From the NCBI RefSeq assembly GCF_002775205.1, contig NC_036447.1, positions 17,838,501 through 17,902,500 on the forward strand: a DNA stretch of 64,000 nucleotides, written 5' to 3'. Shown here piece by piece: positions 1 to 11,404 of the stretch (the stretch's first letter is position 1; each line of letters opens with the position of its first letter). Source of the DNA: Xiphophorus maculatus. Lineage: Eukaryota > Chordata > Actinopteri > Cyprinodontiformes > Poeciliidae. Position numbers and translations under genes: made by a program. The notes under the pieces are model-generated. The model was not told the DNA's origin. It made no database searches and was given only the letters and a program-made list of their open reading frames with translations.

Positions 1-76
1 TCTTACAACACAACCATGTTTACGATACAAATTTCTGTCACATATGACAAACCTTTAATTCAAGACCAAAATTACC

Positions 77-98
77 ATATATATATATATATATATAT
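77..98. repeat. (TA)n microsatellite
   Basis: A run of alternating A and T about 22 bases long, in the intron before the ZBED-like exon. Confidence 0.9.
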
Positions 99-359
99 TA
101 AAACATAGCCTAGAAAAATGAGACAAGAACAAATAAACTTTGTCATTTCATGACATATTCTCTCTGCCTGAGAGAACATATGATGAACAGCAAAGGACTG
201 AGCACTCAACCCTGAGGGATTCCCTTCCGTAGGATCATCATCCATCCTATTGAACATGAGTGTCCAAAGTGAAGTGACTGGTCTCCAAGTCAGGATCCAG
301 AGGTGACTTGCAGTGTTCAGGCCAATCAGGAGTAGTTTCTTTATTTCTCTCTAGGGTAT

Positions 360-645
360 GTGTCAAAATTGAGGCCCTGTGGCCAAATCCAGTGCGCCAT
401 ATAGAACCTTCAAGATAACAGTAGTGTGCTTAAATCAAATCAAAACTGCTTTTATCTGTATCCTGCAAGATTAAATCAATGTGAAAAGATGTTCAATGTT
501 ATTTCATTTTAAGATGTACTCATGGAATGCAGTTTGTAAATGGGTTTTATCAATGCATTTTAGTACAGCTGGCCTTTTGAGGACTTTCATGATCTTGATA
601 TGGCCCAAATTGGAAATGAATTTGACAGCCCTGCTCTAGGGAATT
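360..645 (-). mobile_element. MITE-like DNA transposon fragment, family 1
   Basis: Read on the minus strand, the end near 645 starts with AGCAGGGCTGTCAAAT, followed by GGCC(C/A)ATATCAAGATCATGA. A second copy of the same text, in plus orientation, begins near 15956 (GCAGGGGTGTCAAAC, then CACATCAAGATCATGA). The inner end near 370-395 (GGCCCTGTGGCCAAATCC) also fits this common fish family. Non-coding and decayed. Confidence 0.6.
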
Positions 646-901
646 AGTATTTTTTTAAAAAGCTAAGCTAAAATCATCAACAAGACTAAATCAAAAGCAT
701 ATAGAGCCATTAAATAGGAAGAAACATTATGGTATTCATAACACTACATTGTATCAAGTTTTTATTAACCAAGTAGTGAGTATTTGTTCACTATCGATTT
801 TCCAGGGATGTCCTATGCAGACCACACTTTATCCTTTAGATTTTATTAATGCTTTTAGCCAAGGTTTAGCCATTTTAACGCCTTTTTGTTTCCTTTGACA
901 G

Positions 902-3900
902 GTCAGCGTATCGTTCCTGTGATGGCTCCCAGTGGCGTTCACACCAGCTCTCATGTCGCGACATCTTCGCAAGTGACTAATGCCATCACCAGCTTCCTCA
1001 TCAAGGATCTCCAGTCGCCAACTCTGGTGGAAGGAGAAGGCTTCAAACAGCTGCTGCACACGCTGCTGCCCTCCTACAAGGAGCCGCTCTCCTCCCAGCA
1101 GCTGCAGACCATCCTTAGAGACCACTACATCAAGGCCAAGATCAACCTGGTCCAGCTGCTGAGGAGGAAAACCGCGAGCACCGACATCGAGGAGATGAGC
1201 GACTACACCGCTCCCATCGAGTTCGAGCCCCGGAGGCGGGGGCGACCCCCGAACCTCCAGAGGGCAGCTTCTCACTTCGTCACTTTGAGCGTGGACGTTT
1301 GGCTCCACAGCTGGCAGAACAGCTGCCAACATTACCTCACCCTCTGGGCTCATTACATCGACGATTGTGACTTCAGTCCTCACAACCTGGCTCTGGCCAC
1401 CCAAAGACTGGAGGAGAGTGGAGCAAAGGACTTAAACCTCCAGGCAGTGGAGACGCAGGTGAAAGCGATGGCGCAGGAGTGGGGGGTCAGCCAGCCAAAC
1501 CTGGTCTTGCTGGGAATGGAGGGGAAGCACAGGATGATGCTGCGCCCCATAAAAACGGAGAAGGGAGTGGAGGCTACAGGGAGTCTCCCCCACCCAAATT
1601 CGACAACCTTTTTAGAGAGGGATGACTCGGCGTCACCTGAGGAACCGCAGGTGTCCACCGAGCACTTCAGCGAGGGCCTCCCCTCTGTCCCGTGTTTCTT
1701 CAGCGCCGTGCAGGGCTGCGTTGAGGAGGTGATGCTGCACCCGGTGATCTTCAAGACCCTCTGCCTGTTCCAAGGCGCTCTCTCCACCCTGCTGCTGCCT
1801 CCAGCTCAGAAAAGAGGCTTGTACCATCATCATGCGCGGAAGCTGCTGCACAGCCTGACCAAGGCAGAGCAGGACCGGATCAAGCTGTGGGCTCACAGCC
1901 AGCCCACCTGGAATTTGCTCTATCCGTTACTGAACTCTCTTATCAAACACAAGAGCCTAATCTGTGATATAATAAAGGACGTTAATGAAGAATGCATGGC
2001 CAGAGAGGAGATGGCCACCGAGCCCTTGGGCAGCTATCAGGCGAACTCCGCCTCCAGCACGTCGTCGACGAGCCTCCCCTCATTGCGCTCCGAGTGGAAG
2101 GTGGTGGAGGAGCTCTGCTTGGTCCTCAAGCCTCTGGACGTGGCCTGTAGAACTTTGGCCAAAGAGGCCTTCCCTCGTCTGTCCCTCATCAAACCCATTC
2201 TCACAGGCTTGCTGTCACGCCACCTCGTGCCTCGGCCGGGCGACTCCTCATCCATCCTGAAGGAAGTGAAGAGGATGATGAGACGGAACCTGGCAAGCTG
2301 CTACGACAGCCCAGCAGTGAACAGGGTACTGTGCGTGGCATGTTCCCTCGACCCCCAGTTTCACGGGCTGGGCTTCATGGAGGAGAAGGTGAGTTTTGAT
2401 TTGTTTTTGTGTTTTTTTTGTTGTTTCTTTCAAATACTTTTCCTAATACACTTTCTCCTTCCACTCAACTTTCCATTTATACGTTTTAGATGGAGAAATC
2501 CACTTTATTTAGCAATGATCTGTTGTGCCTTACCGTATACTTTTCTGCCAGCAGATGGCAGTCTTTGTTGTTTGTTGTTTAGGTCACCACATGACATTAC
2601 TGTATAAAAGAAAAATAATGTTTTTATTTTTAGTGGTCCGATGGTATATTTAATTGAAAAGTTAATTTATTGCTGTAAATGTGTAAATTGTTTGAACTTA
2701 TTACAAAAATCAATATAATTCAATTCAAGGGTTTTTCTGTAATTATTGTAACGATTAAGCTCGTGAAAACCTCCCAAAAATGTGAATATTGTTGATTATT
2801 CATGTGTTTTGTCTTTTTGTAAATTTAGAAAGAGCAGAATTAGTTGTGATTAGTCAATTTTAGTTATATTTGAAATCATAACTAAAATGATGTGTTGTGA
2901 AAATCAACTAAAATTTTCATAACTAAAATTATTTAGTTTATTAAACATTTATAAATGGGTTTATGGATGTTTTATAAATCCATTTATAAAACAAGACCCA
3001 TTGTTTTATAATGGGTCATTTGAAAATAATTGCAAAGAAATCAATTAAGTAGTGGCATAATAAAAACAAATAAGGTCATTTTCAAAATTAATAAGTTGTG
3101 AAAAAAATGTCAGATTGGGCAGATTTTCCAAGATAAATTTACCTCAAGTTGGACCAAGGCCTTCCTGGAGGCCAAAAAATAACAGTTAGCTCGTTGGCTT
3201 ATCCTGAAATTTTAAACACAAGAAATTTGCTCATAGATTCTCTCAATGTTTAGTCCGGATCAACATGGTGACGGTGGTCTCAGACATCAGATCTTCTCCA
3301 ATTTGCCTGATTAAAAAAAAAAAAAAATTCTGGATGAGTTTCAATAATGTGCAAAGGATAATAAACTGTTTTAACCTCATGTTGCAGGAGCAAGTGGGCA
3401 CATTCAACTGGCTGAAGCAGGAGGCTGTGAGGATTGCGAAGGAGGACAGGAAAGGGATTAAAGCCAATCAGATGAAGAGAAGCTCCCCTCCCGTGTCCCC
3501 GGAGTCAGACAGCGAGATCCTGCGGCGGAGCAAACGCCTCAAAGAGTGTCCCCCGATCAACTTCAGAGAGCTGATCGTGGAAGACGAGTTCAGCGATGCT
3601 GGGGAAAACGACGACTGCGGCGACCCATCGGACCCCTCTTGCCACGCAGGGCTCACTGGCATGGAGTTCCTGCTGGGCGACCTGTTCTGCTCCACCCCCA
3701 GGAGCAGGCAGAGCTCTGTGGAGGAGTCCGTCGACATGGAGATGTCCGTCTTCAGAGCCGACAGAGGGGCCTCGCTGGGGGTGGAGCCGCTGCAGTGGTG
3801 GAGGACCAAGGCGACTCAGTTTCCGCTGCTGGCCTCAGTGGCGCGGGTTTACATGGCTGCTCCGGCCGTGGCGGGAAACGCCGCCCAGGACTTCGCACAG

Positions 3901-4017
3901 GAAGGACCGGGGAGAACCACGAACAGGAAGAGGTCCACCATTCCGCCCGAAAGTCTGGACGCTATCCTGTTTCTGCACCACAACCGCATTTCCACCGCTG
4001 AGGGTGGGCAGGAATGA
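902..4017 (+). CDS. hAT-transposase-derived ZBED-like protein, 3' part
   Basis: Two coding exons are visible, 902-2388 and 3388-4017, joined in phase 0 by a GT-AG intron. The first begins after a pyrimidine-rich acceptor (AG at 900-901) in mid-frame, so the gene starts left of the window and about 705 residues are seen. The fold follows hAT transposases. A SVDVW box near visible residue 130 stands where the first catalytic Asp normally sits. A helical middle follows, and the C-terminal dimerisation (hATC) region carries PLQWW, FPLLA and the ESLDAILFLHH-like end near 3787-3990. An AT-hook-like RRRGRPPN lies at about 1230-1255. The usual second catalytic Asp box is replaced by LLGMEGKHRMM, so transposition is unlikely and a domesticated DNA-binding role is inferred. 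A BED zinc finger would be expected in the missing 5' exons. The uninterrupted exons over 2 kb, with good splice sites, argue against a pseudogene. The exact family member is not recognised. Confidence 0.75.
2389..3387 (+). other. Intron of the ZBED-like gene with clustered hairpins
   Basis: This GT-AG intron is very AT-rich. It contains several fold-back segments. A 10-bp stem (TTTTAGTTAT / ATAACTAAAA) lies near 2858-2890, a 17-bp arm pair with one mismatch at 2948-2964 / 2974-2990, and an 8-bp stem at 2995-3002 / 3010-3017. No coding exon was seen. Confidence 0.6.
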
Positions 4018-4642
4018 TGGCAGGAAAAAGGCTTATTGAACATTAAAGGGGTTTCTTTTCCCCAGACAGGTTCTGATGAAAAGAACTGAACCATTCCCTG
4101 CTGACTGGACTCGTCTGAGTTAAAAGTGATCCAGAAACCAAATCTGCAAGATGATTTAAAATTTGAAAAGCGGTGTCATCCTGGAAAACCAATCGGCAAA
4201 GATCCCCTTCATCTGATTTTGCAGATTGGTGTTTACCAACACATTTATGGTGTAGTTTTTCTTTTTATATTTTATTTTATTTTTATTTTTTTGGGCTGCA
4301 GACTGCAAAACTGTATTAGATTAGATTTTAACTACTGATTTAGATTTAATTTAGTTTATTATCCTGTAGTCCTTTGTGCCTTATCACATTTTGTTAGCCA
4401 ACCCGTCACATGACATGTTTTCTAACCAAATTCAGCTTTTCTTCCCAACTTCTTTTCATACCTACAGCTGGTTATTAGAATGACTGAACTGTTTATGGAC
4501 TCGTTTTCTGCTGTTTGTCTTTGATTTCTTTTTGTTTTGTTGATAGAAATATGAAGTAAACGTTAAAGATTGTATCAGTTATGATCACGTTGCAACGACA
4601 CTATTAAGTAAAAATCAACTGTAAAACATGCTGTCATGTTCA

Positions 4643-4865
4643 AATAAAGGTTAGCATAACCTCTGCTGTGATAATTTTGTACCACCTTGTATTACTAAGC
4701 ATAATATCTGTACCATAGACTTTATAGAAGGAATTTTATACAGTCGGTGGTCTGTATTGTGCGTCCCTGAATGTATTCTTTCACCTTTTTATAAACAAAC
4801 ACAGAAAAAAAGGTTATTGTCCAAGTCATGTAGCAAACCTGTCCTATACTTCTTTTTCCAATAAA
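4643..4865 (+). terminator. Poly(A) signals of the ZBED-like gene
   Basis: Canonical AATAAA hexamers lie at 4643-4648 and 4860-4865, after a 3' UTR that starts at 4018. Either or both may end the transcript. Confidence 0.55.
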
Positions 4866-4974
4866 ACGGATTTAACAAGGTAAACATTTTCTATGTTTGT
4901 CATGCGGGTGGGGAGACTTTAATATTCACTTCTGGTGCAACATAAAGTAGTAAGTTCATTTTGGGCTTTGATGA

Positions 4975-4992
4975 TTTATTTAAACTTTTATT
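4975..4992 (-). terminator. Candidate poly(A) signals of slc43a3
   Basis: On the minus strand two AATAAA hexamers occur at 4975-4980 and 4987-4992, about 580 bases past the slc43a3 stop codon. If used, the two convergent genes end within about 100-150 bases of each other, and the Tc1 relic at 5033-5345 lies in the slc43a3 3' UTR. Confidence 0.4.
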
Positions 4993-5032
4993 TTTACAAA
5001 GTATTTCTTGAAGTCAAGGTAAAAAATTCAAA

Positions 5033-5345
5033 CCACAGAGTGTTATGCCAACGGTCAAGCATGGCAGTGGCTTCCTCATGCTATGGGATTGTTTCACTGC
5101 CAAAAAGTGGCAAAATATGGACCACCACATTTTTCAATATCTCTAAAACCAACAGCAAATTTAACGTTTGGTATAATTTGGTCTTCCAGCAAGGCAATGT
5201 TAATAAAAACACATATTTACAACAATTTTTTTTTTCATATACATGAATACAACAGCAAGAACCCTGTTATAGTCAGTAGTTTCTGTCTTTCAATCTGGGA
5301 AATTTCAGAAGGTCATTTCCAGACTTTTAATTCACCAAAACTGGA
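5033..5345 (+). mobile_element. Tc1-like transposase relic
   Basis: Text such as GTCAAGCATGGCAGTGG followed by CTATGGGATTGTTTCACTGCC matches the region of fish Tc1-like transposases that encodes the HGGG...WGCF-type block. It is short, frame-broken and has no recognisable ends, so only a relic remains. Confidence 0.55.
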
Positions 5346-5566
5346 ATTGACAGAGGGTTTGCCCGTTCTCTAAAAAGAAAACAAATTTTCAAACTTACGA
5401 GTCATAAAAACACATTTGTTCCTGTAAAACATTTTTAAAAAATCAGTCTGTTTATAAAAATCATATAAAATATTCTTGTTTCTATTTTCAAGTTAAAACT
5501 TGAAACGGAAAATGGAAACGAGGAAACCCTGAAATATTAAACTTGTCACACAAAATCATCCATCAT

Positions 5567-8500
5567 CTACAGTTTAGCTTGAGCCAAACTGGGACCAATA
5601 TCAATATCAGCTGGAGGGATGTTCTCCCTGCTCCGGGCTTTTCTCCTGCAGTTAATGAAGACGTAGATGGGATGGATGAACACCAGAACAGAGAGGAGAG
5701 TGAGAGTAATATCCACCTGAAACAGATGGCGTATATTCAAACATCTGAAGCATCATATAGTACAATGCGTTAAACACAAAGATGCACTCGTCTTTTGTAA
5801 ATTGATATCTAGTGCTCACATAAAATGGATCTCCATCCAGAGGTCCTTTGACGAGGGAAAAGCAGGGATACTGCAGCAGAGAAATGACAGCAGAGAGCGA
5901 CATCACCAGGCCGTACAGCTTCCCAAAGTGGCGGGCTGGAAATCTGAGAAGGAGGGAGTCAAAGACACAGAAAGTCAGAGATGGTTTTTGTTCTATTGTG
6001 GGCAAAAATATACCGTGTCCTGCAGTAACTAAAAGACACATAGTGTCTTTGTGTGTACCAACTGAATCGAGTGGAAAGTTAATTCTGAAAATGCATGAAG
6101 ATTGCTATGCAAATTACATTTTGTTTTCACTTCGTGTAATACCTTTTGTGAAGATATCATTTTAAAGTATGAAAAGGAAAGGTCCCATTGCAAGGAGGGA
6201 AACTGATTTAAATATCAGAGAAACACCATGAAATCTTTTAACACATGGCCAAAAGATGTAACAAAGACAATCATATTTTTGTTTGGTGTAACAGATGAAA
6301 AGATGAAAATCATCTCCTTTTTGAAAAGATGAAAAATCATCTTTTCATCCGTAAAAATAGTTTCCATAAGTGATCAACACTTAATGTACAATATTGCTTA
6401 GTGGAAAGAAAAAGAATACAAGGGTCTCAGAGTTTGTTTTTTTACAGTGTTGCATGCATCTGTATTCACCTACTTTACTTTGCTGCCCCTAAATAGAATC
6501 CAAGGCAAACTGTTGTCTTTAAGTTTACTCAATTACTGAAGAAAATAATTTTGTAAGCCACAAAAAATTAAAATGACATCCATTTATAAATAATTATTTT
6601 CTTTATTTATTCTTATACCAGCCACTTACGCAATGCTAATGAAGGCTGCGTTTCCGCCGTAGAGAAAGGATCTGTTGAGGACCTGTAGGATGAAGGTGAC
6701 GTACTGCAGTGGGAGGACAGGAATGGAGGCGCAAACAGAGAAGAGCAGGCACTGCAGTGAAGTCAGGAACAGAGACAGGTAGGAGGAGCGCAGGTCAGCA
6801 TCCTGTTCAGTTTCTCCTGCAACAAGAGGACAGAAAGAGGGAAAGGTTGATGTTGCACAGACACACAGTGTACTGGTACAGGCTCCAGGGATTTACCAGG
6901 GGCTCGAGGCTTTCCCTTGTGTCTGTCCAAGATGAGTCCGTTCCAGGGGGCACCAAGCACTCCGCACAGCTGGGTCATTGCAAAAGCATTGGTATACTGG
7001 CTCACTGAGAGGCACGTGGCGGAAAGCAGAACACATCAGAATCATTAAATCATTTTGATGAAGAAAATGAAAAGAAGAAGAAAATGGAGAAGAAGGTGTG
7101 AGAAAGTCACCCAGGGTGGGGTCGTTTCTGGCCAGCCGGCTGAGCCTGGAGTTGAGCGTGCCGATGAAGAGATAGTGTCTCAGCTGCAGTATGGACAGCC
7201 ACAACAGATGCCAGAGGAAGAACCAGGACAAAACACAGCTCCGGAAGCTCGCCACTGAACAAATCAGAGCAGTAAATCCATTAATATCAGCCGTCTTGTG
7301 CCAAGCTACCTGCCAGTGAAGCAGTAGTACAAATATCTCAGTACTCTGAGATATTTATGAGATATACGTTTCTTACTTCTTCTTACTCCTTTTCGAGTGC
7401 GTTAAGATTATTGTAGTACAAAAATATGTCTTTTGCATTCCCTGTCCATGAGTGTGATTTTATATTCCTATCATGTTTGACACAGATAAATAAATAATAA
7501 AAATAATAATAAAAACACTTAAACTAAAACAAAAATCATGTAAAAGTAAGCTTTTCAACAAGATAAATGAGCTTCTTTTACGTCACCAATTCTTGAATAT
7601 ATATTAGGTAAATTATATGTAAGTACTAGTTCAGCTGGCACTTTCACTTACAACAGAAAAAACATGTTTTGTTATAAGCAAAAAAGCCAAACAAAGAAAA
7701 CTTTACATTCAAGAATTATTTACTTAAAACAAGCTCATATAGTAAGTAGAGTCTTATTTCCAGTTCACCAAAATACACTTAAAATAATATCTCATCCTGT
7801 TTTTTATCTAGTTTCTATTTTTTTCTACAAACTAGATAAAAAAAAATACTTGGTTAGATTTTGTGTTTTTGCAGTGTAATAATTTTTGCACATTTTGTTG
7901 ATGTAGCCCAAATACATCCTGAAGAAACACACTGAAGTTTGTGGATGTAATGTGACAGGAAGTAAAAAGTCCAATTAGTGTGAGTGCTTCTACAAGACAT
8001 TGTACAGTTTTAAATACTGCTAGGATGTGATATAATCTGTTGAACTGATCAGCTTCTCCATAGGTGTTGTCAATAATAAATCTGATACCTTTTTCTGTGT
8101 TTTCGACCTCTGTTTCATCCGACTTTGCCGTTTCATCTTTCCCCCTGGAATCCTGATTGGATGCATCCTCCTTCGTCCTCTTGACCTGTTCTACGTTGTA
8201 GCTGTCGGCCTGTCCACAGTTCACCCTGGGCATCAGAACACACTGCATGCCGTCAAGTTTCAACCCAGAAGAGAACCTGAAAACAACAATAAATAATAAG
8301 ACGCTCACCCGTATGTGTAGCGTGGAGGCAGTGGGTACGGGATGTGGGTCTTGGGCATGAGGAGGAAAGTCCTCGCCAAGTGAATGATGCTGCAGAGGGA
8401 CAAGGCAATAAAGGAGGACTGGAGAGAGATTCCTCGCTCGTGTAGAATCTGTAATGGAAGATGGAGACAACATTTGGTGATCTGAAGCAGTCTTTACATT

Positions 8501-11404
8501 CTTCATCTGTAGAATCTTTTCTGTGCCACTAGGATTATTGTCATCTAAACGTAGTAGGGTTCATTGACTTTCTGTATCACTAAAACTAACTTCAGACTAA
8601 AGTCACTGGCTGGTGTTGCAACGGTTTTCCCAGAAATTGATCATAAAGTTTAGGATTTATTTTCCCACCGCTGATAACAGTTTGAGTCTAGATAATGTAA
8701 AATATTATAAAGGTTTCCAGTCCTTTGCTCCGGCATAGCAAACTGTCAGATTTGTTCTTGTAATTTTATTTACTCTTAAGACATTTCCTAAACAAGTTTG
8801 GAACAGTACACTAACTCAATGTGGTTAAAAATAGTTTTTTGTGTTGTTTTTACCTATTTTGTTTTCTACAAAAGTTGCAACCCACATTTTATGTCTAGAT
8901 AAAATGAAAGCAATGTTATCTTGTATTTTATTTTAGTTTCCGACTTTTGCTAAGTTTGGTGTTTCAGCCTATTAAAACAAATCCATACGTAAATAATCTG
9001 TTCAATTTCCACCAAATTAAAATATGTAGCAAAACATGGCAATGCACCTTGATGATGAGGAAGACTCCTGAAGAAGAGTCAAAGGCTCCATTGTAGAAAG
9101 TAATGATGGTGGAGCGATGAGCGGCAAACAGGTTCCCCACCTCCACAAAACAAACAAATTCCAAAGATGTAGTTCCAATAAAATGACCTCCTGCATTTGA
9201 TTTCCAATGAAGGAGCAGCTTTTTTAACAGAATAACCACCTGAATGTTCGTCATAAGGAGCAGAATTCCTCCCACAGCGATGCAGGATAAGGCAGGGAAG
9301 AGCATCAAGGAATATGCTGCAGAACAGTGGAAGAGAAAAAAAGACAACAATCTTTTATCTCGAAGACGAATAGCAGTTTGACTAAATGCATTAAATATGT
9401 CTACTGTGAATTATTCTTTCTACAACCTTACAAATTAAATGTGTTTGTTTGCATAAAACAATTGCAGACCTGCACTGGAGAAGGCCACAAAAAGGGTTCC
9501 AGTTGTGTACAAAGATCTGGAATGAGAAAACACATGAGTATCTCTGGTCAGTTATATAACATTAATAAAAAGTTACAGGCATTTTTGTGTTTTTGTTAAA
9601 AAGGTTCATTTTTAATGGCTTACATTGTTACTATCTTGCTTGTTATTTTACTACGCCAATTTAAATGGTAAACACAGTAACTATTGACAATATGTGGTCA
9701 AAGGAGGTGACGTCTGTCTGGGTGTAATCTGTCTTTGTAAGACCCTCCCTAACTTCATCACGTTGTAGGTTCCTCCTCTCATCCTAACAGAAATAACTGA
9801 ACCACAATCTCAATTTTTACATGTCATAAAACCTGTTTCTTGAATTTTGTATATAAACCAGTCGGAAGACTAAGCAGAATTTCAAGACTGCCGATGTAGA
9901 AGAAGTTCTCTATATGCATTGTAGACTGCAACCGAAATCTAAAATCAACAATTAAATGGATTAGTGCCCTGAGTTTGCATGCAGATTCGTGCTTGAACAT
10001 ACACTGCCAGCAGTCTTGTTACCATGGTGCCAAATCGATCAAACAGGTAGCCGTTGATCAGACTCAGGAAGTTGTTCAGGAACGAGGCGATAGTGAAAAC
10101 CAGAGAAAACTGCTCATCCTGACCTCTGCAGTCTGGAAGAAAGAGACACAATCAGACATGGACGAAGTTATGGAAAAAACATGTTGTATTACCCACAGAG
10201 CAACTCTCAAATGTGTACACACCAAAATTTGACCACAAATAATTACTTCAAAGCTTTTTCCAGTCACATTGTGACTATAGCTCCATGGTGTCCCAATCTG
10301 CAGGTGTGTCTATATACTTAGAGAAATATTTTTTATGCATCTTTAGATCTGGTTTCAACATTTAGTCTTCTTGTGTGCTGAAATAGCATCAGTTATAGTT
10401 ACATCAATTTACTGTAAATGAAGTTCGGTGACGCTAGTAGGACTTTCTTGATGTTTTCATGACTCAAAGTTGTCTTCAAATATGCATATTGTGCATGTTG
10501 TTGACTTAACATGTGCATTTAACAGGGTAAATATGACAAGTATAAAGTGCTTTGAGTGACCAGTCTGACTAGTAAAGTGTCAGCATATCTTAGCATAAAT
10601 AGTTAAAGTTATGAAAATAATAATGTTGTTTTTTTTACAGTGTGCTAAAAAATATTAGAGACAGATTGGTTGGTACCCCTAAAGAGAGTGTTTTACTCTC
10701 CGCTTTACAGGACAAAGAAATCCTATTTATATATAAATATATGTTGTCAATCAAATCCAAACATAAACACAGATTCAAAGTTGGTGGCACATTTTTGAAT
10801 TCAATAGTTCTGAATCTATGCATTCAAGTTTTGTTTATTAAAGGTGAAGGCTGCAAGATCATCTCCAAGTAGCTACATGTCCCTCTCTTATTTTTCTGGC
10901 TTTTACCAAATAAACATAATTTTGATCATCAAAACTGATATGCTTAGAGTTTTTTTAATGTCTGACAGTGAGAAAAAAACATTAGGTCTTGTTTTATACC
11001 TAATATATAAAACGAGACAGCAACAGCGCTGCAGCTCTGATGATTGATGTTTTTTATCCAGCTTTAAGATAGACATTCATGCAATGTTAGATCATTTTGA
11101 CCCAACTGACAAACAAACAGCAAAATCAACACCCAAATAACTGGAGAAATAAAAAAATAGCCCCATCATCAGAAACTTGAATCACAAAAGTCTTCTGTTT
11201 CTTCTTGTGCTCACCTGTCTCCACCAGAGAGCTGTTGCTGGCTGTGTTGTTGCTGCACAACTCACTGAAGTACTGGTCTTCCTTCAGCACAAACACCAGA
11301 GAGGTGTAACCAAACACCACACCAGCAAAGCACAGACACTCCAGCATCCCTGAGATCAGCGTCAGCCAGTAGCGCATCTTGGAGCCGACCTCGCAGCCCT
11401 GCAT
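5567..11404 (-). CDS. slc43a3: Solute carrier family 43 member 3 (12 coding exons)
   Basis: Exons in transcript order are 11404-11215, 10132-10003, 9516-9470, 9316-9240, 9140-9048, 8448-8309, 8276-8089, 7254-7111, 7004-6897, 6816-6630, 5943-5820 and 5716-5567. All phases join, giving 525 residues against about 491 in human. The product is a major-facilitator-type carrier with about 12 membrane helices. Family landmarks seen include [10 protein letters not shown] in helix 1, [57 protein letters not shown] and [16 protein letters not shown]. The first outer loop has two N-glycosylation sequons (NNT, NSS). The loop around residues 225-285 is long and charged and faces the cytoplasm in family models. 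Mammalian SLC43A3 moves purine nucleobases by facilitated transport; substrate here is inferred. The start ATG has A at -3. Some 5' UTR probably lies further upstream. The choice of SLC43A3 over SLC43A1/A2 rests on these motifs and on the neighbours. Confidence 0.92.
6294..6349. repeat. Intronic inverted repeat
   Basis: A perfect 13-bp pair, GATGAAAAGATGA at 6294-6306 and its complement at 6337-6349, lies in slc43a3 intron 10, between the exons at 6630 and 5943. Confidence 0.7.
7510..7880 (-). mobile_element. MITE of the 'ACTGCAAAAACACAAAATC' fish family
   Basis: Read on the minus strand from 7880 it begins TTACACTGCAAAAACAC, continues AAAATCTAACCAAGTATTTTT and then has a TCTAGTTT box, a layout common to a non-coding fish repeat. 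A second, shorter piece of the same family is at about 44945-45030. It lies in the intron between slc43a3 exons 7 and 8. Confidence 0.6.
10525..10580 (+). repeat. SINE-like tail fragment
   Basis: The phrase ATAAAGTGCTTTGAGTGACC and the following ACTAGTAAAG match the 3' part of the better kept copy at 42459-42602. Confidence 0.45.

Larger units (their letters stand above)
1..901 (+). other. Intron upstream of the ZBED-like exon
   Basis: No convincing coding exon was seen here. The stretch holds a TA microsatellite near 77-98 and a decayed transposon fragment at about 360-645, and ends in the acceptor at 900-901. It is read as intron because the exon that follows starts in mid-frame. Confidence 0.5.

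Noticed and set aside
829-1404. 191-codon minus-strand frame opposite the ZBED-like exon
   Set aside because: Antisense shadow of a real exon with hAT-type protein features on the plus strand.
6893-7255. 120-codon minus-strand frame spanning two slc43a3 exons
   Set aside because: It reads through an intron; the true exons are 7254-7111 and 7004-6897, supported by splice sites and family motifs.
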